Shown piece by piece: positions 13,321 to 25,137 of a DNA stretch of 64,000 nt. Where the stretch lies: positions 8,261,501 through 8,325,500 of the forward strand of contig NC_052619.1 in assembly GCF_016545825.1 (NCBI RefSeq). Direction: 5' to 3'. The stretch's first letter is position 1. Each line of letters starts with the position of its first letter. A program made the translations under genes and the position numbers. Source of the DNA: Eucalyptus grandis. Lineage: Eukaryota; Streptophyta; Magnoliopsida; Myrtales; Myrtaceae. The notes under the pieces were generated by a model that made no database searches, was not told the DNA's origin, and saw only the letters and a program-made list of their open reading frames with translations.

Positions 13321-14520
13321 ATGTCCAAAGGAAAGGGCTTGGATGGTGAAGAAGAAAGAGCCAACATGGAGGATTCAGATGGGGAGGCTAAAAGGAAATT
13401 GGAGAAAAAATCATCTCCTAGTTCCAGTGGGATTGGTTGTTCCTCAGTTGTGGAACCTCAGGATGCAGATTACAACACTCCATCGCTCAGCGACGAGTTA
13501 GAGGTCTTGATACTGGCTAGGGTGCCTCGATCTTTATACGGGAAATTTTCCACCGTCAACAAACGGTTCTTATCTTTAATTAAGAGCGGAGAGATCTTCA
13601 AAATCAGGGGGGAGATTGGATTGAAAGAGCCGTCTGTGTTTATGTTGGCGAGCGGGGAAACTAGTTGGTGGGCATTCGATCCGCAGTCCGAATCTTGTCG
13701 GAATCTTCCTATTTTGCCCTCCGACACTTGCTTTGCCGCCGGAGACAAGGAAACATTTTGTGCAGGTACTCACCTCATGGTCTCGGGCAAAGAGATCGAT
13801 GGCCTTGTGATTTGGAGGTATGAATTGGCTAAAAATGAGTGGTTCAAGGGCGACTCCATGAAGAACCCGAGGTGCTTGTTCGCTTCTGCCACTTGTGGTA
13901 ACTATGCTTTTGTAGCCGGTGGGATCGATACGGGCAGCAATAAGGTTCTTAATTCTGCTGAGAAGTATGATCCCGAGACTAAGTCGTGGGATTGGCTTCC
14001 CATGATGCATCAAAAGAGGAAGATGTGCTCCGGTTGTTACATGGACAAGAAATTCTACGTGATCGGAGGCAAGAATGAGGAGGAAGAGAGCCTCACGTGC
14101 GCAGAAGCTTTCGACGAGAGCCAAAACAAGTGGGAAATCATCCCCGACATGTTGTCAGACATGCCCATCTCGACCTTCCAATCTCCACCCCTCCTTGCCG
14201 TTGTGAACGACGAGCTTTACACTCTCGAGACTTCGTCGAACGAGCTGAAGGTGTATATCAAGAGCAGCAACTCTTGGAAGAGGCTGGGGCCGGTTCCTAT
14301 AAGGGCTGATTTCAACAAAGGATGGGGCGTCGCGTTCAAATCTCTGGGCAGCAAGTTGCTGGTGATAGGCGCATCCTCGGCTTCGAACACCGGCCATGGC
14401 ATGACCATCCTCACTTGCTACCCCGATCCAGACACTGAGGAACTGCAGTGGACGCCTCTTGATTGTGGCAAGAACAGTTCCAGTCACTTTATCTGGAATT
14501 GTTGTGTAATGATGGCTTGA
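13321..14520 (+). CDS. Kelch-repeat F-box protein, miR2111 target (TML/HOLT type)
   Basis: A predicted SCF ubiquitin-ligase substrate adaptor encoded by a single uninterrupted exon, 399 residues. Residues 1-50 are charged and Ser-rich. A degenerate F-box spans about 53-95 (LSDELEVLILARVPRSLYGK and following). Kelch blades follow from about residue 120 to 390, shown by FVAGGID, LNSAEKYDPETKSWDWLP, MCSGCYMDKKFYVIGG and AEAFDESQNKWEIIPDM. A near-perfect miR2111 complementary site lies in codons 44-51, upstream of the F-box. That is the hallmark of Arabidopsis At3g27150 (HOLT) and of legume TOO MUCH LOVE, which suppresses nodulation and responds to shoot-derived miR2111. Position next to plastid S21 also matches Arabidopsis. 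The start codon is the first in-frame ATG; MEDSDGEAKR at residue 16 is an alternative. Confidence 0.93.
   Translation: MSKGKGLDGEEERANMEDSDGEAKRKLEKKSSPSSSGIGCSSVVEPQDADYNTPSLSDELEVLILARVPRSLYGKFSTVNKRFLSLIKSGEIFKIRGEIGLKEPSVFMLASGETSWWAFDPQSESCRNLPILPSDTCFAAGDKETFCAGTHLMVSGKEIDGLVIWRYELAKNEWFKGDSMKNPRCLFASATCGNYAFVAGGIDTGSNKVLNSAEKYDPETKSWDWLPMMHQKRKMCSGCYMDKKFYVIGGKNEEEESLTCAEAFDESQNKWEIIPDMLSDMPISTFQSPPLLAVVNDELYTLETSSNELKVYIKSSNSWKRLGPVPIRADFNKGWGVAFKSLGSKLLVIGASSASNTGHGMTILTCYPDPDTEELQWTPLDCGKNSSSHFIWNCCVMMA
13452..13472 (+). promoter_or_regulatory. miR2111 target site in the Kelch F-box mRNA
   Basis: The core AACCTCAGGATGCAGATTA (13454-13472) is exactly complementary to miR2111 nucleotides 1-19 as I know that miRNA. 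Position 20 would be a G:U wobble and position 21 a mismatch. Predicted cleavage opposite nucleotides 10-11 falls between 13462 and 13463. The site encodes V44-E-P-Q-D-A-D-Y51. Confidence 0.88.
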
Positions 14521-16080
14521 ACTTGGACCGGCGACTTGCGATGTGAGCAATTGAATAAAGCGCTACATTAGCAGTCCATGAAGCTGGTCTAGCTAAACCA
14601 TACACACATAGCTTGTGTTAAGAAGATGGCTGTTATATTCAACTTGCATTATGACAGTTGGGTTAATTTCATGGCTCAGCTGTAATCTTTCTTGGGTCAT
14701 TCTATCTCCTAACTTTATGATTGTTTTGAGTGCCTGTGTCTTTCTAAATTAAGGGCAAGTGTTTCTATCATGGTTTGCTATCTTGCTGAACTCGTAATAA
14801 GAAATTCTTCATGCCTAAATGGAGATCTCCAGCTGTTGCTGAACCTAGGTTAAGTTGCGCCAGATTTTCAGTTCATCTGTTCTTCGGGACGGATGGCAAA
14901 AAGTTCTGGCTTTTCGCATGTTGCTCAGGTTGTATCCTCAATAACATGTTACCTTTTAATTCTATGCAGTAAAATTTGCAATATCAAAGCATCCTCAAAC
15001 GAATTACCAGTCGAATCTCTCTCTCTTTCACTCGCTCTGGCATGCGGAATCATCTATGCTTGAGAACTGATCTGCAATGAGAGAACAGGATGCTACCTGA
15101 ATACGTGTGCTTCCTTGCATTAGAGTTTTCAATGGTTTTAGAAAAACAAGCACAATGCGAAACTTGCTTCCCTCCTCATTGCAGCTACTTATTCTAGAAA
15201 TGATGTCGCGATTGAAATTATAGTCGCCAAAACACCAGACTCGGACTCCAAAGATTGATAGTTTTTGAGAGAATGATTTGATTTGAGTAGCAGATTTGCT
15301 GTTTTGGGGACGAAGGACACCAAGTTCAGCAAGCAGAGACAACCTTAACAGATGAATCTTCTCAGCAGATGGAGGGTTCATCTGTTTTTACCTATAACAA
15401 AGCTCACGTTCTCTAGCTAGACTAATGCAACTCGATCCCGTTTAAGCAAAAATTCCAACGAGTCACTGAATTGGAATGCGTACATTCGGTTTAACAAGCA
15501 ATGCCTCGTTTCTATGATGAGTCTAGGTTTGTCCATTGAGTCTGATAACATGTGCTAAATATGTAATTCTGATGGTGCCGAATACTTAGTTAATCAAAAA
15601 ATGCCAACTAAGTAAACACGTAGTTTGAAACAACTGGGTTGACCTAGAAATTGGTCCGGTGTTCTTATCTTTTGGCTAAATAGAATTCAGTTTGGATTGA
15701 TAGGTCCGAGGTTTTTTCGAGCATTATGAGTGATAAGAAAATCGAAATCAATCGAATTGGATCGGACCAATCTCTGTCCACGTCTAGCGTGCATTACTTA
15801 AATGTGCCCGTTCTTCTGTTAATTACATTTTACCGCGTAATAATGCTACAATTGTAACTTATTCTTTGGAAAATCGAGAGCCGAATGAAACTATACAAAT
15901 CCATCAGTTCAATGATCAAATTCATGACATTAAGCACCAACCACCGGCCCTTGCCATCTCATTGGATCGTAACCGGCCCGGCCCATTTACGTCCCAGCCG
16001 ACCCGAGATAAGATCGGGCCGGTCACATTGGATCCGGATCGCGTCCCCCGTTTGATTTGATTTTGACCTAAGCGCGATCC
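14521..16080. other. Intergenic region, no gene seen
   Basis: 3' UTR of the Kelch F-box gene followed by AT-rich DNA. A minus-strand open frame at 15028-15381 shows no recognisable domain. GGCCCGGCCCA-type motifs near 15974-15990 could belong to the promoter of the next gene. Confidence 0.5.
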
Positions 16081-16644
16081 TGCAAGTAGAGAGAGAAAGG
16101 GGCCGAAACGAGGTGATCTCTCTCCCTCTCACTCCGTCTCTCTCTCTCTCTCTCTCTCCTTCCGCCATTGTCAAGCGAAGGCGAAGCTGAAACGGAGATC
16201 CGAAAGCTCGGTCGCTACCCCTCGATCACGTAAGGTGCTTCTCTGCAAAGCCGCTTGCTTGCTTGCTGGATTCGCCGAATTCGGCGCTTCCCATCCTCAA
16301 TTTCAATTTCCGTATTCTGTAGGGAACAGATCGCGAATCTGTTGCTGTTTCCCCTCCATTTCATGGTACTTATGCATATATCATGACGGTTGACCCTATG
16401 CGTGAGGTCAATTTCTTGTTCGGAGGTGTGGCGGAACTTCGAGTCTAGGGTTTAGGGTTTTCCCATTTGTGGGTCGAGCGAAACGCTTGTTTTGGGACAA
16501 AGGAGCTGTTTTGATTTGCTGGCGGTTTTTTAATTTTGGTTTTGGGAAACTGTGGGGCTTTGGGCCTGTGTATGGTGGATGCTAGGTTTCTGTTGAGTGT
16601 GTCGTCATCTTGGTGAAGTAATTTCAGTTGGTGGGTACCGGGTG
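16081..16644 (+). promoter_or_regulatory. SWP73 leader: CT tract, probable leader intron and telo-box
   Basis: A CT tract (16137-16159) lies in the likely 5' UTR. A strong donor CAC|GTAAGG at 16230 and an acceptor TAATTTCAG ending at 16627 would excise a 398-bp leader intron, leaving 17 bases before the ATG at 16645. A telo-box pair AGGGTTTAGGGTTT (16446-16459) lies inside that intron. The sites are visible; splicing is inferred. Confidence 0.5.
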
Positions 16645-18511
16645 ATGTCCATGAATAACAATAGTAACCCGTCTAGAAACCTTCCGGCTTCTTCATCTCC
16701 TTTTGGAAATGCTGCCATCTTGAACTCGGCTATGCCGACAAACCCAGGGTTCGGGCAAGCGCAGGGTCAAGGTGGGCCCGGGTTTCAAGCAGCGCAGTTT
16801 CAGCTGTCACAAGCGCAAGCCATCGCTCAGGCGCAGGCGAAGGCACAGGCTCATGCGCAGGCTCAAATGCAAGGGGTGAACCCCCAGTTCCAGGCGCAGC
16901 TGCAAGCTTCCCTCAGTCAGATGGGGGGCCTTGGGAATTTGGGTTCGTCTTCGCCCTCCATGTCCACGCCTGGAAGTGGCGGCATGAAGCGTTTGCCTCA
17001 AAAACCCCCAATGCGACCTCCTGGAGTCTCTATGAACACCATGATTTCACCATTGAAACAAATGGAGCTTGCTTCAGCTGCTCGCAAGAAGAAGCAGAAG
17101 GTCCCTGAGAAGCAGCTACAAGACAGAGTGGCAGCAATTCTTCCCGAGTCTGCATTGTACACACAGCTCCTTGAGTTCGAGTCTCGCGTTGATGCTGCTC
17201 TTGCGAGAAAGAAGACTGACATACAGGAAGCCCTGAAGAACCCTCCATGCATTCAGAAAACACTTAGGATTTATGTCTTCAATACATTTGCCAACCAGAT
17301 TCGCACAATACCTCAGAAGCCAAATGCTGAGCCACCTACTTGGACCCTTAAGATAATTGGGAGGATCTTGGAGGAAGGGGTGGATCCTGATCAGCCTGGA
17401 GTAGTTCAGAAATCAAGCCCTTTATACCCAAAGTTTTCATCTTTCTTCAAGAGAGTAACCATTTCTTTGGACCAGCGACTTTATCCTGAAAACCCTGTGA
17501 TTGTTTGGGAGAACTCTAGATCATCTGCTCCTCAAGAGGGATTTGAGGTGAAGCGGAAAGGGGATAAAGAATTTACAGTGACTATCCGGTTGGAAATGAA
17601 TTATGTGCCTGAGAAATTCAAGCTGTCGCCAGCTTTGATGGAAGTTCTTGGCATCGAAGTTGAGACTAGACCAAGAATTATTACTGCAATCTGGCATTAT
17701 GTGAAGGCCAGGAAATTGCAGAACCCAAATGATCCCTCATTTTTTAACTGTGACCCGCCTCTTCAGAAAGTGTTTGGGGAAGAGAAGACGAAATTTACTA
17801 CGGTTTCTCAGAAGATCTCCAATCATTTATCTTCACCACAGCCGATACATTTGGAGCACAAAATCAAGCTTTCAGGAAATAATCCAGCTGGAACTGCATG
17901 CTATGATGTGCTGGTTGATGTGCCCATTCCCATTCAGAGGGAGCTGTCTGTGCTGTTAGCGAATGTGGAGAAGAACAAAGAGATTGATGCCTGTGATGAG
18001 GCAATATATTCTGCAATACGAAAAATTCACGAGCACCGGAAGAGACGGGCGTTTTTCCTTGGCTTTAGTCAATCTCCTGTGGAATTTATTAATGCCCTCA
18101 TTGAATCTCAAAGCAAAGACCTAAAGCTACTTTCTGGAGAAGCTAGCCGTAGTGCTGAAAAGGAGCGTCGATCTGATTTCTTCAATCAGCCATGGTATTC
18201 ACATCATCTTTATGAATTTGGGCATTTTTCACTCTATGCGCTTGGGCCTTTTTCAATGCTTTTTCTTCCTGCTCTATGGAACCTAAGAATTATCACTTTG
18301 GCTACACAGCACACCACTAAACCTGGTTATGATGTGGTCATGTCTCTGATTTGAGTTTCTTCTTAAGTGTGCAAAACATACCTTCTGGACTAAATGCTTT
18401 ATGAACGTGAATAATGACTTATGTTTTTGTTTTTATAGGGTGGAAGATGCTGTTATTCGGTACTTGAATCGCAAACCAGCAACTGGAAGTGATGCTCATC
18501 CAAGTACTTAA
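16645..18511 (+). CDS. SWP73: SWI/SNF complex subunit SWP73/BAF60 (SWIB domain)
   Basis: A core accessory subunit of SWI/SNF chromatin-remodelling complexes, nuclear. Two exons, 16645-18194 and 18439-18511, joined across a 244-bp GT-AG intron that splits the Trp codon of [18 protein letters not shown]; 540 residues, close to Arabidopsis SWP73A/B. I start at the ATG giving [13 protein letters not shown]. The in-frame codons just upstream lack an ATG and probably lie in a leader intron. Residues about 30-90 are rich in Gln, Ala and Gly with short AQA-type repeats. The BAF60 middle region follows ([20 protein letters not shown], then [12 protein letters not shown]). The SWIB/MDM2 fold spans about 325-400 ([20 protein letters not shown], then [11 protein letters not shown]). 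From its neighbours it resembles Arabidopsis At3g01890 (SWP73A). The start and intron are well supported. Confidence 0.94.
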
Positions 18512-19902
18512 CTATGGTTTTTGGGTGGGCCACTTTGCGAACCATAGATTCTTTTTGCTTGACCCCTACAGTCATGCATGTTGTTGACGACTTGAGGTAG
18601 GAGCCCTGGCGGCGTAGCTTTGACTTTGGAATTTATAGCTGATGGGGATCACATCCATGCACCTCCCGTTATATGGAGCTTTAACATAATTTCAGTGATG
18701 AAACTCTTGGAGGTGGAACTATTTATTTAGAAAGGAAATGCCTACTGTAAATAGTTGTGTGCCTGCTGCTTTACCCTTCTCTGTTGTTGCTGTCTAGGGA
18801 TAATGGCGCCATGTTGCTAAGTTAACTGTAATACAACTGATTCTGCATGTTGTATGGCCGAGGTGCTGTTCATGTTTCGGTAATTAGTAAACATTCAATT
18901 GACTTCATGGTCAATGTTGGTGGTTGCTGATGTTTTTTTTTAATTGTAAGGAGCCTATCTTTTGGGTTCATTGCAGTGAATCGAATTCATTACGCTGATG
19001 AGATGCAGGAATAAAGAATGAGACTGCCTTGTCCTGCGGTCGCAGTTCAACCTATGAACAAGGAAATCCGGTACTTTTTAATTTGCATTCGAGTGTAAAT
19101 TGTAGGATGAATGCAATCTCGGTGGTCGGGGCTCAACTACTTATAAAGATTTTCGATGAACGACTGAGATTTATTTATAATGTAATTCAACTATTGCCGC
19201 TCTTCGAAGATCCGAGCCCTGGAGATTTGTAGACTGGCTGATATAGTCTGGTAGTTGACAATGCAGAGTGATGCGTGACAGTGCTCTATAAGGTAAAGGA
19301 GCAAAAGTAACCGTGGCGTGAGGAAAGACTTTTCAAAGATGACATCACGAAGTATCCATAGATTATGCAAGGAAAGGCAGATGCATCTAATTCGTGCTTA
19401 AATGAAATCAGATGTCTGGTGTATCGCGGCGCACGCTTCGGCCATATGATCAAGCATCTAGTCCACGAAGCGCGTGCTTTTTGCCAGGCATCGAACCATG
19501 AAGCATCCTTTGAAGAAAATAATCGTCAAGATTTACTGTCTTAAGGGCATGGTAGGCCTCTGGTTGGACCATGTAATTTTCTCCTAGGGCCATTCATCGC
19601 ATGGTGTATAAAATGCGATTGGCCTATTTACGAGTTCCGACTACTTTCTCTCGTAAATAGCTCGTCAAGAATCGTCGCTAATTCGGCGAGCGGGTTATGC
19701 AAGTACATTCCGGCTCGGCATATTAGCTTCACTCGTTCGGATCGACTCATTGATCAGGTCTACCCAAACGAAATCCTAGCCAAATCTCATCAATACAATA
19801 TATACAAGCAAGAAAGAAAAAAGGCCCTTACCCTTGCAAAGGCCCATCTAACGTTGAGACGAGAAATTCAAAAGCCCAACCAAAAAAGCCCACGATCAAG
19901 AT
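18512..19902. other. 3' UTR of SWP73 and intergenic spacer
   Basis: The first 300-400 bp look like a 3' UTR. The rest has no supported gene; a short plus-strand open frame at 19029-19232 has no motif. GGCCCA and AAGCCCA motifs near 19842 and 19871-19893 belong to the FIGL1 promoter side. Confidence 0.5.
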
Positions 19903-19911
19903 GGCGGGAAA
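19903..19911 (-). promoter_or_regulatory. Consensus E2F site upstream of FIGL1
   Basis: GGCGGGAAA on the plus strand is TTTCCCGCC on the minus strand, a textbook E2F/DP site. It lies about 140 bp before the FIGL1 ATG and just upstream of a CT-rich leader (about 19985-20020). Confidence 0.45.
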
Positions 19912-20051
19912 GAGAGAGCTGGAAAAACTAGGAGCGGACCATCTCCACTTTCCATCGCCGGAGACAGAAACAACTCCTCTTCTCTCTCCGTCTCTCTCTC
20001 TCTCTCTCCCTCTCTCTCTCTAGCTCTCGCTGTTGCTGGAGAGGTTCGGAA

Positions 20052-23000
20052 ATGGCGAAATCCGAGGAGGAGCAGAAAGCGTGCTGGAGAAAGGAGGTGG
20101 ACGAGAAGCTGAACCGCCTCCACTCCCTCCTCTTCGGCGCCGACCTCGCGCTGGACCGCCGCGACTTCTCCGCCGCTCAGATTTTCTCGCTCCGCCTCCT
20201 CGGCTTCCTCGACTCCCAGACTCGGGCCGACGCCGACGCCGCCTTCATCCGCCCCATCCGCCGCGAGGCCTCCGCGAAGCTCGACGCTGCTCGCCGGGCC
20301 CTCACTCCCGACTCCGATCGGTAATCTCTCTGTCTGTCTGTCTGTCTGTCTCTAGATCGTTTTGTTCTACATGTTTACACTTCCGATCGTGCAGCGCGTG
20401 TTCCGTTCGTCGATCTTTAGGTTAGAGTCTAAATCAGCCTTGGAACTTAGTTATGAAGCGGAAATGGGGTTTGATTCGAAGGGCGTTGGACCGCGCTTGA
20501 TTAATCGTTGTCAAAAAGAAGTGGAGCTAGTTGAGCTGGAATAGTTTACTTGAACATACAGAAGATGAATTTACTGAAGAATCTATATCCTGTGTTGAGT
20601 GATTGAGCTTTTATAGAACCTGAAACTGAGTCTAGATTCCGATGTTGTTTCGCTATTCTTACTGAATATTTAAGTAAAGCTATGCTCGAGATAAAGCACA
20701 AATTCACTCCAACATCAGCCCTAGTCATTCTGATGTTTTGGGATGGTTGGACATATCCCCGATCAATTTCATTTTCTAGGAGCGAGGAGAATAATGGCAC
20801 TTCTGGTACTTCTAGTACTTTGGAAGGACAATATAAATGCTCACTACTCGTCTGTTCTGTGCTCTTTATGATGGATTATTACCTTCAGTCGAGCATTCCA
20901 ATTGGCAGACAGAGCTCCTGGTAGTGTTTTTGGCATGAAGGGTGGCATTGACATGGATAAATTAAAGCAGTCGGCATACTTTCAAACTCTTCTTCAGCAT
21001 TCCAAGGGGGATTCCAAACAAATGGTATGAAATAACGATATACATTATTCCAAAGTGTCCACTTTTTTTGTTATCTTTACAAAATTTTGAAATTAAAGAT
21101 CATATGCTTAATTCCTAAATGATGAAAATGTTGCTAATACACCCAATGATGTAGATTGATCATGTCTAACAATATTTTTCTTCCTGTCAGGATGACCAAT
21201 CAGATAGGAAGGACAAGTTCGATAAGACAGCCAAAAATCTGAAACAAGCAAAGTTGTCGTCTTTGTATGGAAACAACCTTAATAGACAAAACAACGCCCC
21301 CTGCAAGAATTATCTGAGTTCCAGGAGTAATAACTCTGAGGACTGTGTTATTTTAGATAAGCCCCATCCTATTTGCAGCCATCCCAAGAGTACTATTCTC
21401 TCACCATTTCCAAAGGTTGAAGAAGAGAGATTTCACGATAATGCTTTAGGGGCAAAGCGTGTTCACATGGAAATAAGTAGCCCTGGCAATGATATTGGGA
21501 AGTTGCCATCAAATGATGAAGAATCTAATGGTGATGTGGCAGCCAATGGATTTGTGACTGCAAGAGCCAAATTGGTATCTTCTTGTTTTTTGCAACCTGT
21601 TTCGCTGTTTATTAAGATGTTTAGCCTGTTGAGCTATTCTTTTTTCTTCTTTTTCTATATTTGGAAGGAATACATTATATGTATCGTTAAAATGAGATCA
21701 GGCATAGCTGCATACATTAGTTTATGAGATAGAACCATCCTACGGAATGATTAAGCTTGTAATGCTTAATCTTTCTCTCAATTGCTGGTGGTAAAAAACT
21801 TGTAAGGAGAGAAAAATTATTCTCACTTTCCTTGAGTTATTTTCAGATGGACTTTGCCTAATGCATGTGAACTCCTTTCATTCAGCAAATAGATAATTTA
21901 CTTTCTTTTAATTCCATATAATTTGAGCATATTAACAGATCATAACCAGTGCATGCCTCTTTTTTGTGATGGATTAGATGAAGCTGGAAAGAGTTGTACT
22001 CAAAATTTTATTTTACGCGACTTGAGGCATGAAACAATTAGGATTTCTTATATGTACCCAGATTAAAATCGGCTCTTTAATCAAGATTGTAACTGTGCGT
22101 TCACAAGTTTATTATGACAAAATGTGTTACAAGTTTATCTGGTTTGACCATAAAACTTCTTTAGCTAAGTGTGGGTAATGGGTTGGTCTTCTGTATATGT
22201 GGTCACAAGAAGCGACTCGTTACATAAGCTTTTTGGCTTATAGGAAATGGAGGCAAGGCAAAGGCATGGTTTGGCAGGATCACCTAGAGCTTCTCTGTCT
22301 CCTCAAAGTGATTCCACTGGTAGGGGCTATGGAGGGAGATCATATGGTTCCTTAAGGCGCGGTGTTCGGGGTAACTTTATTCCCCCCATCAGATCCAATG
22401 GAAACAGCATGGGAAATGTGACTTCACGAGTTGCGGGAGGAAAGTCTGATGATGGAATAGATGACTCCACGAAGAGATGGTAAGTTCACAAATAGGTTGC
22501 ACTCTGTAGGTTAATAGCACACAGTGTTGCTCCTAGACATTTATAATTATCTTTATTTTTTTCATTCATAAAGTACGCTTCTCATACATGTTTTCTTTTT
22601 TTAAGAATTGTGATTGACTGGTTGAGTTTTGTATGAACACTCTGTGATCTCTGATTTTCCTAGCTCATGAATCATAAAATTTCAGCAGTCTTATTCTTTC
22701 TATTGCATGATAGTAATCCTATTGCATTTTGTTGCATGATACAGTTTGGAAATGCTCTGTGGTCCTGATGGAGAGCTTCCAGAAAAATTGAGGAACTTAG
22801 AACCTCGTCTCATTGAACATATTAGTAATGAGATTATGGATCGGGATCCTAATGTTCGCTGGGATGATATAGGTAATACGAAATGTTACATTTCTGTCTT
22901 GATGAGAAATGAAAAAAAGAAGATTCAAGTCCTTTTATCACTTCATAGTGTGTGAAGTTGTCCTAATATGCTTGTGCTGCTGGATAATTTTGTAGCGGGA

Positions 23001-25137
23001 CTGGAACATGCTAAAAAGTGTGTCACAGAAATGGTCATATGGCCTTTATTGCGTCCTGACATTTTTAAAGGCTGTCGTTCTCCGGGAAGAGGTCTTCTTC
23101 TGTTTGGTCCTCCGGTATGTATAATACCATTCTCTATGATAAATGAAGGTTGATACTCTTATGAACTGATACTCTGTGTATAATGCTTTACCCTTTAGGG
23201 CACAGGGAAGACAATGATTGGCAAAGCTATAGCTGGAGAGGCAAAAGCAACTTTCTTTTACATATCTGCCAGTTCATTAACAAGCAAATGGGTATGTCTT
23301 CTAGCTGGACTTAGTTTTACTAATGTGTATTTCCTCTTTGTTTTGCAAGTAGATAGACCAGAAGGGAAGAAGTGTTTACAAACCATGAATTCTGACTTTT
23401 ATTTGTTTTTTAGATCGGTGAAGGCGAAAAACTGGTACGAGCGCTTTTTGGAGTTGCGCATTGTCGCCAGCCTGCTGTGATATTTGTTGATGAAATAGAT
23501 TCTCTTCTTTCTCAGGTAAGATGTATTCTTATCACCCTTGACAAGGCTGGAGGGGATCATACAGATGCCTTGGTGCATGCACAACTTTACTGGACTATAG
23601 GAATAGGGTAGAAAGAGTATGTACATCATTAAATTGAAATGCTCTGCTTGTGCACAAAGTAACAAATTGCTCAAGCAATGTTCTGTTGTGTTAAATTTTC
23701 CTGGTAGAAGAATGAAATCTTTAGGTTAATTGCTGTAGTTATCAGCAGAAACTGGAACTTCATCGAACTCTGTAAATGGTTGCAGCGGAAGTCGGAAGGG
23801 GAACATGAATCAAGCAGGCGCCTCAAGACACAGTTCCTCATCGAAATGGAAGGCTTTGATAGCGGCAGTGAGCAAATTCTTCTAATAGGTATTAGCAAGA
23901 CCCTAAATATAGTCTAAAATCACCCGCTGTTGAATTTGAAGACAATATATTCTCCAAAACACAATTGCTTTAAAAGGATTGATCTCACTACATTTGATTG
24001 CTTCTTGCTTTGCTACCCTTGTGTGGTTTGGTGCATTGTCATTCTATGTATTAGATGGGGCAAAATTTTAAAGTCAAAGCAATAAGATAAAAAATATTGG
24101 AGTGAGCGAATTAATGAGACACCTCCATTAGGATGGCTTGAAACTGAAGCCAGAAGTATGTTGTAACACCACAAATTAATATAAACAGCCAATTATATCG
24201 TTTACAGGGGTATATGTTCTATGCTAAATTTGAAACTCTTTGAGATTTACTTTTATGACATAACCATTCCAAAGTACGGCAATAGGTCACCTCATGGATC
24301 TTTGCAAAAGTGCACTGCATTATCAACTTCCATCAATTAATTTTCGATGCTTAATTGCTTTTAGCCTTCCTATTCTGACATTTTTATATATCACAATAAA
24401 TTGAAAATTGACTGGGATGATGTGCTGTTTTCTTAAATAATTAGGCGCAACAAACAGACCTCAAGAACTTGATGAAGCAGCACGGAGGAGACTAACGAAA
24501 AGACTCTATATCCCCCTACCTTCATCGGGTGCCTCTCATACTTAAGTTGACTTTCTGTATTGATTTCTTTAACGTACTGTGGCATGATTAACCGGTTTTT
24601 TTATATGGTTTAAAGAAGCAAGGGCTTGGATTGCACGTAATTTACTAGAGAAGGATGGTCTCTTCAAGCTTTCAAGTGAGGATATCAATACCATATGCAA
24701 CTTCACCAAGGGTACTAGCTCTAACAAACCTGAGTTAGTTAATTCTTTGCTGCATGCCATTGATTACGGAGAACTTCCGAATTTTGTTTTGGATATTTGT
24801 CCTTACTTGCCTAGAATTTGTTCTCAGGGTATTCAGGATCAGACATGAAGAATTTGGTAAAAGACGCATCTATGGGTCCCCTGAGAGAGGCCCTAAGACA
24901 GGGCATAGAAATCACGAAGCTGAGAAAGGAGGATATGCGTCCAGTAACTCTTCAGGTAACGACATGCTCAGCTACCACTGCCGCACAAATACTTGCACAG
25001 AGGCATAGTTTGACTCACTTTTTGGATTAATTTAGGACTTTGAGAACGCATTGCAAGAGGTTAGGCCCTCTGTTTCTATGAACGAACTTGGCATCTATGA
25101 AGAATGGAACAAGCAATTTGGGAGCCTTTCGCTTTAG
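20052..25137 (+). CDS. FIGL1: AAA-ATPase FIDGETIN-like 1
   Basis: A nuclear AAA ATPase of the katanin/spastin/fidgetin class. Arabidopsis FIGL1 limits meiotic crossovers and controls RAD51/DMC1 strand invasion. Thirteen exons: 20052-20320, 20889-21024, 21191-21574, 22244-22479, 22745-22872, 22996-23114, 23199-23291, 23414-23515, 23786-23888, 24445-24528, 24616-24711, 24828-24955, 25036-25137. All phases match, giving 659 residues (Arabidopsis about 680). The N-terminal half is a poorly conserved, largely disordered linker. The AAA core begins at about [18 protein letters not shown]. Walker A GPPGTGKT (422-429) is split exactly between exons 6 and 7. Walker B VIFVDEID lies at 477-484, then [20 protein letters not shown] with sensor and arginine-finger residues. 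The end [12 protein letters not shown] matches the fidgetin C-terminal helix. All introns are GT-AG. Position matches Arabidopsis At3g27120, close to the S21 and F-box genes. The catalytic residues look intact. Confidence 0.94.

Noticed and set aside
16597..16644. N-terminal extension of SWP73
   Set aside because: It starts with GTG rather than ATG and most of it lies in a likely leader intron.
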